Source: Methylobacterium sp. Leaf465 (GTDB taxonomy: Bacteria > Pseudomonadota > Alphaproteobacteria > Rhizobiales > Beijerinckiaceae). Taken from it: a stretch of 64,000 bases of DNA. How positions within the stretch are numbered: position 1 is the first letter of the stretch; each line of letters begins with the position of its first letter. Under the pieces are notes generated by a model. The model was not told the origin of the DNA, did no database searches, and was given only the letters and a program-made list of their open reading frames with translations. A program made the translations under genes and the position numbers. The DNA lies in contig NZ_LMRA01000046.1 of assembly GCF_001424705.1 (NCBI RefSeq), forward strand, positions 158,585-222,584. Direction: 5' to 3'. Positions 59,872 through 64,000 of this stretch are shown here, piece by piece.

Positions 59872-61479
59872 TCAGAACACGTGCCGCAGGATGACGAACA
59901 GCCCGCCCGCCAGGGTGATGGCCGCCGGCAGGGTCAGCACCCAGGCAAGCGCCATGTTGCGCACGGTGGCGACCTGCAGGCCCGAGCCGTTGGCCGCCAT
60001 GGTGCCGGCGACGCCGCTCGAAAGGATGTGGGTGGTGGAGACGGGCAGTCCGTAGAGCTCGGCCAGCCCGATGGTACCAGCGGCCACCATCTCGGCCGAG
60101 GCGCCCTGGGCGTAGGTGAGGTGGGTCTTGCCGATGCGCTCGCCCACCGTGACGACGATGCGCTTCCAGCCGACCAGGGTGCCGAGGCCGAGCGCCAGGG
60201 CGACGCAGACCTTCACCCAGGTGGGGATGTAGCGGGTGCCGTCGTTGAGCAGGCCCTCGTAGGCCTTGAGTACCTTGCCCTCGGCCTCCGGGAAGCCGGC
60301 GCCGGCGGCCGGCAGCAGCCGCACCGCGTCGGCGGCGAGGTACATGTCGTTGCGCAGGTTCGGGGTGGCGGCGGCCGGCACCTGGCGGATCGCGCCGTGG
60401 CGCTGCACCGAGGCGGCGATGTCGTCCGAGAGGGCGGCCAGCGCCGCATAGACGGCGGGGGTGTTCAGCGCCTTCGTCCGCAGGGCCTCGCCGACCTGGG
60501 CCCGGGCGGCCGCCGCATCGGGACGGGCCGCACCCGCGGCCCGGGCGGCGAACACCGTGCGGGCGTCCCGCGACTGCTGCACGAAGACCGGCGTCATGTC
60601 GTCCGACATGGTGCGGTTGAGGGCGTAGGCGGTGGGGGCCGCGCCGATCAGGATCAGCATGATCAGGCCCATGCCCTTCTGGCCGTCGTTGCCGCCGTGG
60701 AAGAACGACACCAGGGTGCAGGTGAGGATGAGGAGGCCGCGGATCCAGAGCGGGGGCGGGGCCTCGCCCGCGGGGGCCTCGTAGAGGTCCCGGCGCCGAA
60801 CCACCGCCTTCATGGCCACGAGCAGCAGGGCCGCCAGGACGAAGCCGAGGACGGGTGAGAACAGCAGCCCCTCCAGCACCGTCACGGCCTGTCCCCACTC
60901 GACCCCGGAGGTGCCCTGGCCCTCGGGCGCCATCAACTGGTTGGCGAGGCCGACGCCGATCACCGAACCGATCAGGGCGTGGGAGGAGGAGTTCGGCAGG
61001 CCGAGCGCCCAGGTGCCGAGGTTCCACAGAATCGCGGCGATCAGCAACGCGAAGATCATCGCGTAGCCGGCGGACGAGCCGACCTGCAGGATGAGTTCCA
61101 CCGGCAGCAGGGTGACGATGGCGTAGGCCACCGCGCCGGAGGACAGCATGACGCCCAGGAAGTTGAAGGCGCCGGACCAGATCACCGCCACCACCGGCGG
61201 GAGTGCGTGGGTGTAGATCACCGTCGCCACCGCGTTGGCGGTGTCGTGGAAGCCGTTCACGAACTCGAAGGCCAGGGCGATCAGGAGGGCCAGGGCGAGG
61301 AGGGCGAAGGCCCCCAGCGCGAGCGGCGTCTCGCCGACCGCGTTCATGTCGTGGATCAGGCTGTAGCCGGCATAGGCGAGGCCGCCGAGGAGGACGAGGG
61401 CGAAGGCCAGGAGGCCCGAGACGGGGATGCGGCCGTCGAGGTTCGGGCCCGGGCGGCGGCCCGGTTCCGCCTGCGGCAC
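59872..61479 (-). CDS. Inorganic phosphate transporter, PiT family
   Basis: A 535-residue membrane symporter. PiT signatures are present twice: near the start FVNGFHDTANAVATVIYT with SSSHALIGSVIGVGL, and near the end LPVSTTHILSSGVAGTMAANG. The middle holds a cytosolic loop of about 150 residues. The start is GTG at 61479, as no ATG precedes the first membrane segment. Three phased 7-bp repeats resembling a Pho box lie 107-135 nt upstream. It would take up phosphate with protons or sodium. Confidence 0.92.
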   Translation of the reverse strand: MPQAEPGRRPGPNLDGRIPVSGLLAFALVLLGGLAYAGYSLIHDMNAVGETPLALGAFALLALALLIALAFEFVNGFHDTANAVATVIYTHALPPVVAVIWSGAFNFLGVMLSSGAVAYAIVTLLPVELILQVGSSAGYAMIFALLIAAILWNLGTWALGLPNSSSHALIGSVIGVGLANQLMAPEGQGTSGVEWGQAVTVLEGLLFSPVLGFVLAALLLVAMKAVVRRRDLYEAPAGEAPPPLWIRGLLILTCTLVSFFHGGNDGQKGMGLIMLILIGAAPTAYALNRTMSDDMTPVFVQQSRDARTVFAARAAGAARPDAAAARAQVGEALRTKALNTPAVYAALAALSDDIAASVQRHGAIRQVPAAATPNLRNDMYLAADAVRLLPAAGAGFPEAEGKVLKAYEGLLNDGTRYIPTWVKVCVALALGLGTLVGWKRIVVTVGERIGKTHLTYAQGASAEMVAAGTIGLAELYGLPVSTTHILSSGVAGTMAANGSGLQVATVRNMALAWVLTLPAAITLAGGLFVILRHVF

Positions 61480-61969
61480 CGGGCGGAGTCCGGGGGCGAT
61501 CGCATCGGCAATGATTCGGGTCTCCCGGCTGGGCGATCGCCGCTGCGGGTCGATCCCGGCAGGATCCCCGCACGTCCCGGGCTCTATGACGGTCCCGTCT
61601 CAGGACGATGACAGCCGGCGGCCTCCTGGCAGCGGCCGGGATGAAACCCATTCTTGGTCCGTAACGGCTGCCGGCCCGGCCCGCAGCGGCTCAAGAAAGC
61701 GGCCCGAAACCTGTGCGCTGCAACACACACATGCGTCAGCACTTGTTTGCCGAGGGGCAAACCCCAGATATAACAGCATCATGACGCTGTCGCGTCCGGT
61801 CTGGCCGCGCTTCTGACCTGCGCAAGGTCCGCGATCCTTCCCATTCATGTCCGCGGGTCGCCCGCTGTGTCCATGCAGGGGAGAGGCCCTCCCGAAGGCG
61901 ACACGCTCCCGATCCGTCACACGCCGCAGGGCCCCGCCCGCGAAAGCCAGTCCGCGAGTCATTCGATCC
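61480..61969. other. Upstream region of the phosphate transporter and the GcrA-like gene
   Basis: A 490-nt divergent gap. It contains the Pho-box-like repeats (61586-61614) on the transporter side. The rest has no supported gene, tRNA or terminator. Confidence 0.4.
61586..61614 (-). promoter_or_regulatory. Candidate Pho box upstream of the phosphate transporter
   Basis: Read on the minus strand, three heptamers in 11-nt register: CTGTCAT (61614-61608), CTGAGAC (61603-61597), CCGTCAT (61592-61586). The PhoB consensus is two CTGTCAT-like repeats per 18-bp box with 4-nt spacers, and here the first pair fits (CTGTCAT, CGTC, CTGAGAC). It is 107 nt or more from the transporter start, a normal distance for a promoter-proximal box. 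Confidence 0.5.
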
Positions 61970-62203
61970 ATGAACCAGCTTGTCCGCATGTCACAGGTCG
62001 GCGAGGCCGATGCCATCGCCGAACCCTCCGCCGAGTTGCGGGTGCCGTTCGCGCAGTCCGGTGCCTTCGTGTGCAAATTCATCATCGGCGAGCCCAACGA
62101 CCGCGCCGTCTGCTGCGGCGCCCCGGCGCCGGACGGCAAGAGCTGGTGCGCGTTCCACCGCCGCATCGTGTTCGAGCCGGCCCGGCCCGGCCGCCTGCGC
62201 TGA
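61970..62203 (+). CDS. GcrA C-terminal-like miniprotein
   Basis: A 77-residue protein. The C-terminal half CKFIIGEPNDRAVCCGAPAPDGKSWCAFHRRIVFEP matches the cysteine/histidine-containing C-terminal module of GcrA-family cell cycle regulators. The N-terminal helix-turn-helix that binds DNA is absent. The start is the ATG at 61970, with a GANTC site just upstream. A terminator follows. It could act as a competitor or a metal-binding partner; this is inference. Confidence 0.65.
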   Translation: MNQLVRMSQVGEADAIAEPSAELRVPFAQSGAFVCKFIIGEPNDRAVCCGAPAPDGKSWCAFHRRIVFEPARPGRLR

Positions 62204-62233
62204 TCCGCAGACGTCCCATCGCGCGCTCACCTC

Positions 62234-62264
62234 AACCCCGTCGGTCCCCCCGGCGGGGTTTTCC
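62234..62264 (+). terminator. Terminator after the GcrA-like gene
   Basis: Arms 62234-62244 and 62250-62260 pair with one mismatch, loop TCCCC, then a short T-run (TTTT, 62259-62262). It lies 31 nt after the stop at 62203 and 20 nt before the convergent gene end. Confidence 0.65.
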
Positions 62265-62284
62265 TATGCGGAACCGGTCGCATC

Positions 62285-62929
62285 CTAGTCGTCGCCCTCC
62301 TCCTCGTAGGGGCGATAGGTGCGCAGGCGCCGGCCGTCGGGGAACTCGACGCTGCGGGACCGCACCACGAGGTACCCGGCCTCCTGGGCCTGGCGGATCC
62401 GGCGGGCCCGGTCGTCCTCGTACCCGAACGGGCCAGTCGATTCCGGGACGACGCCGTAGCTGTAGCGCATCACCGGCGGGCGCGTCGTGACGCGGCGGAC
62501 GGCGGGGTCCTGGCGGTCTTGGGCGCGCGCCACCGTCCGGACGGCAGGACGACGCGACGGGGATGCCGCCGGGCGCGCGACCCGCACGCGTGCTTGGGTA
62601 TTCCCACGCGCGCTTTTCGGCGTCCGGACCGCCGCGTGCGTCGGGCGCCGCGCCTCGGCAGGCGCCGCGGCCGCCTGCTCGGGCGCCTCGGGCTTGGTGA
62701 CCGGAGCCTTGGTCTGCGAGGATTTGGCCAGCGGAGCCTTGGCCAGCGAAGCCTTGGCCAACGGAGCCTTGGCCAACGGAGCCTTGGCCTCGTCGGTCCC
62801 CCGGGGCGGCGGGTCGGTCCAGGTCCGCCCGGAAGCGGAGGACGGTGGCGTCTGCGCATGCGCCAGGACGGGCAGAAATCCCAGCATCAGAGCGAGGAAC
62901 CCGAGGCGGCGGGGGGCTGCGAACGTCAT
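62285..62929 (-). CDS. Exported repeat-containing protein of unknown function
   Basis: A 214-residue protein from the ATG at 62929. A signal peptide ends LAHA before QTPP. Then comes a tandem repeat, (K)AP/SLA units (APLAKAPLAKASLAKAPLAK) of 5 residues coded by 15-bp near-identical units at about 62702-62789, followed by a basic Arg/Ala/Pro region and a C-terminal acidic-aromatic segment (ARRIRQAQEAGYLVVRSRSVEFPDGRRLR). No family that I recognise. It is probably exposed in the envelope. Confidence 0.65.
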   Translation of the reverse strand: MTFAAPRRLGFLALMLGFLPVLAHAQTPPSSASGRTWTDPPPRGTDEAKAPLAKAPLAKASLAKAPLAKSSQTKAPVTKPEAPEQAAAAPAEARRPTHAAVRTPKSARGNTQARVRVARPAASPSRRPAVRTVARAQDRQDPAVRRVTTRPPVMRYSYGVVPESTGPFGYEDDRARRIRQAQEAGYLVVRSRSVEFPDGRRLRTYRPYEEEGDD

Positions 62930-63250
62930 GGGAATCTCCCAAGGAGTCTTACGCTGCAATCGATGTTCATGCCGCGCCAAGATCTGCGGACCGTCCACCG
63001 GCGGAGACTTGGCGGATCGGACGCCGACATTGGCCCCGTCACGGGAAACTTAGCGAAACCTTAAGAGTTCGTCCACGTACGGCAACCACCTGGGTGCCGC
63101 AGGACACAGCTGTCCGCGAGGGCCCGGCATCTGGCCTCGCCGCTCCAGGCATGGGAAAGGTCGGGCAACCCGGCATTGCCGTGGAGCCCCCCGCGACCAT
63201 CTTCGTTGACGCTCCACCGGCGTACCCGGCATGGAGAGGAGAGCCATTTC
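62930..63250. other. Divergent upstream region between the repeat protein and sodC
   Basis: A 321-nt gap. GGAGAGGAGAG before the sodC ATG is a strong ribosome site (63233-63243). A TTGACG at 63206-63211 could be a -35 box, but it is too close to the ATG for comfort. Nothing else is supported. Confidence 0.4.
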
Positions 63251-63817
63251 ATGAGACGACTTCCGTCGGTCCTTGCCCTCGCGGCCAGCACGGCCTTCGC
63301 CGCCCAGGCGGCCCTCGCGCAGCCCGCCGCCCCGGCGGCGCCCGCGGAGGCAGCGCCCCCTGCGGCCCCGCAGACCTTCGAGAGCCCGATCCAGAACGGG
63401 AAGGGCGAGCCCATCGGCAAGATCATGATCCGCGACGGCGCCAGCTCCCTGGTCATGCGCGTGACGATCCAGCCCGGCGGCCTGCCCCCTGGCTGGCACG
63501 GCATCCACTTCCATGCCGTGGGCGATTGCTCGGACACCGCGAAGTTCGAGAAGTCGAAGGCTCACGTGAACCACGACCAGAGCAAGCACGGCCTGCTCAA
63601 TCCCGAGGGTCCGGACGAGGGCGACCTGCCGAACGTCTTCGCCAATGCCGACGGATCGGTGAACGCGGAGGTGTCGAGCGAGACGCCGCTGACCGGCGAG
63701 GGTGCCCTCAAGGACGGCGACGGCTCGGCCCTGATCATCCACGCCAACGAGGACGATCACACCACCCAGCCCATCGGCGGGGCCGGCGCCCGCATCGCCT
63801 GCGCGGTGATCAAGTAG
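63251..63817 (+). CDS. sodC: Copper/zinc superoxide dismutase-type protein
   Basis: A 188-residue exported protein: signal peptide ending AALA, then an Ala/Pro linker and the SOD domain from about residue 40. Copper ligands: HFH in GIHFHAVGDC, HVNHD and a later IIHANEDD. The cysteines in GDCSDT and RIACAV are positioned for the intrasubunit disulfide. The segment before GDLPN reads PDEGDLPN where most family members have a His two residues before GDLPN; this Zn-ligand position is Asp here. Strong ribosome site upstream. Confidence 0.88.
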   Translation: MRRLPSVLALAASTAFAAQAALAQPAAPAAPAEAAPPAAPQTFESPIQNGKGEPIGKIMIRDGASSLVMRVTIQPGGLPPGWHGIHFHAVGDCSDTAKFEKSKAHVNHDQSKHGLLNPEGPDEGDLPNVFANADGSVNAEVSSETPLTGEGALKDGDGSALIIHANEDDHTTQPIGGAGARIACAVIK

Positions 63818-63830
63818 GCCTCCGTTCGAC

Positions 63831-63855
63831 CCCGCGGAGCCGAGGGCTCCGCGGG
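63831..63855. terminator. Hairpin between converging sodC and dxs
   Basis: A perfect 11-bp stem (63831-63841 with 63845-63855) with the loop GAG, in the 51-nt gap between sodC and the gene to its right. No T-run on either strand, but the position suits a bidirectional transcript end. Confidence 0.55.
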
Positions 63856-63868
63856 ATGCGGGACGACG

Positions 63869-64000
63869 CTACTTCTGGACGACGCTGACGAGCTTGGCGC
63901 CGCGCGCCTTCCGCTCGGGCAGGGCGTTCTTGACGGTCTGGAGGATGCCGGCGGCGTCGAGGCCGGCCTCGGCGTACATGGCGTCCGGCGCGTTGTGGTC
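63869..64000 (-). CDS. Probable 1-deoxy-D-xylulose 5-phosphate synthase, C-terminal end (partial)
   Basis: The last 43 codons of a gene that continues beyond the window. The translated end reads DHNAPDAMYAEAGLDAAGILQ and continues to an Arg/Lys-rich tail ending VVQK. This resembles the C-terminus of Dxs, which begins isoprenoid synthesis (AMYAxAGLDxxGI). The start and all catalytic residues lie outside, so the assignment is tentative. Confidence 0.6.
   Translation of the reverse strand, partial: DHNAPDAMYAEAGLDAAGILQTVKNALPERKARGAKLVSVVQK

Noticed and set aside
1..64000. CRISPR arrays, insertion sequences, prophage or tRNA/rRNA genes
   Set aside because: No regularly spaced identical repeats with unique spacers, no transposase or integrase frames, and no cloverleaf-like sequences were seen.

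Overview
The window is high-GC chromosomal DNA from a methylotrophic alphaproteobacterium of the Methylobacterium/Methylorubrum group (Rhizobiales). The assignment rests on gene content and order: xoxFGJ, a fused pqqCD, the archaeal-type formaldehyde oxidation genes (fae, mtdB, mch, fhcABCD), and a lanthanide uptake cluster ending in a lanmodulin gene. No rRNA, tRNA, insertion sequence, prophage or CRISPR array was seen.

Layout. 1-2453: the end of a NitT/TauT-type ABC transporter. 3126-6523: xoxF-xoxG-xoxJ, the lanthanide methanol dehydrogenase, its cytochrome c and a periplasmic binding-like protein. 6992-8690: folK-folB-folP. 8866-13373: pqqA-pqqB-pqqCD-pqqE with two secreted proteins of unknown function overlapping the end of pqqE. 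13574-15897: a two-component system. 16564-21073: fhcCDAB. 21356-28173: orf4 (beta-RFAP synthase), mtdB, a MfnD-like ATP-grasp gene, mch, a RimK-like ATP-grasp gene, a CitG-like gene and fae. 28310-30303: a HisA/HisF-like gene divergent from an MfnF-like gene. 37125 down to 32004 (minus strand): a compact run of MfnB-like, MfnE-like, pterin-synthase-like, DUF447, START-like and beta-propeller genes. 38169-47710: the lut cluster (lutA to lutH), then lanmodulin and a small Cys-pair protein.

These parts form one physiological unit. Lanthanides enter through the TonB receptor and the Lut ABC system and are buffered in the periplasm by lanmodulin. The pqq genes make the quinone for XoxF. XoxF oxidises methanol to formaldehyde and passes electrons to XoxG. 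Fae condenses formaldehyde with tetrahydromethanopterin, and MtdB, Mch and the Fhc complex carry the C1 unit to formate. The surrounding Mfn-like, ATP-grasp, GHMP-kinase and folate genes supply the pterin and furan cofactors.

From 47804 to 56545 lies an exopolysaccharide locus: initiating sugar transferase, glycosyltransferase, Wza-like lipoprotein, Wzz/GumC-like copolymerase, CelD-like acyltransferase and polysaccharide deacetylase. The right end is mixed: an ABC ATPase/permease pair, a decayed sugar epimerase, a PiT phosphate transporter with a candidate Pho box, a GcrA-C-terminal-like miniprotein, a Cu/Zn superoxide dismutase with an altered zinc-ligand position, and the 3' end of a probable dxs.

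The signals most worth following are a cluster of seven GANTC sites, partly as helically phased GACTCG repeats, just upstream of lanmodulin; a LutD-like small protein directly downstream of lanM; the secreted gene pair embedded after pqqE; and the operon joining methylofuran-type biosynthesis genes to two exported proteins of unknown role.
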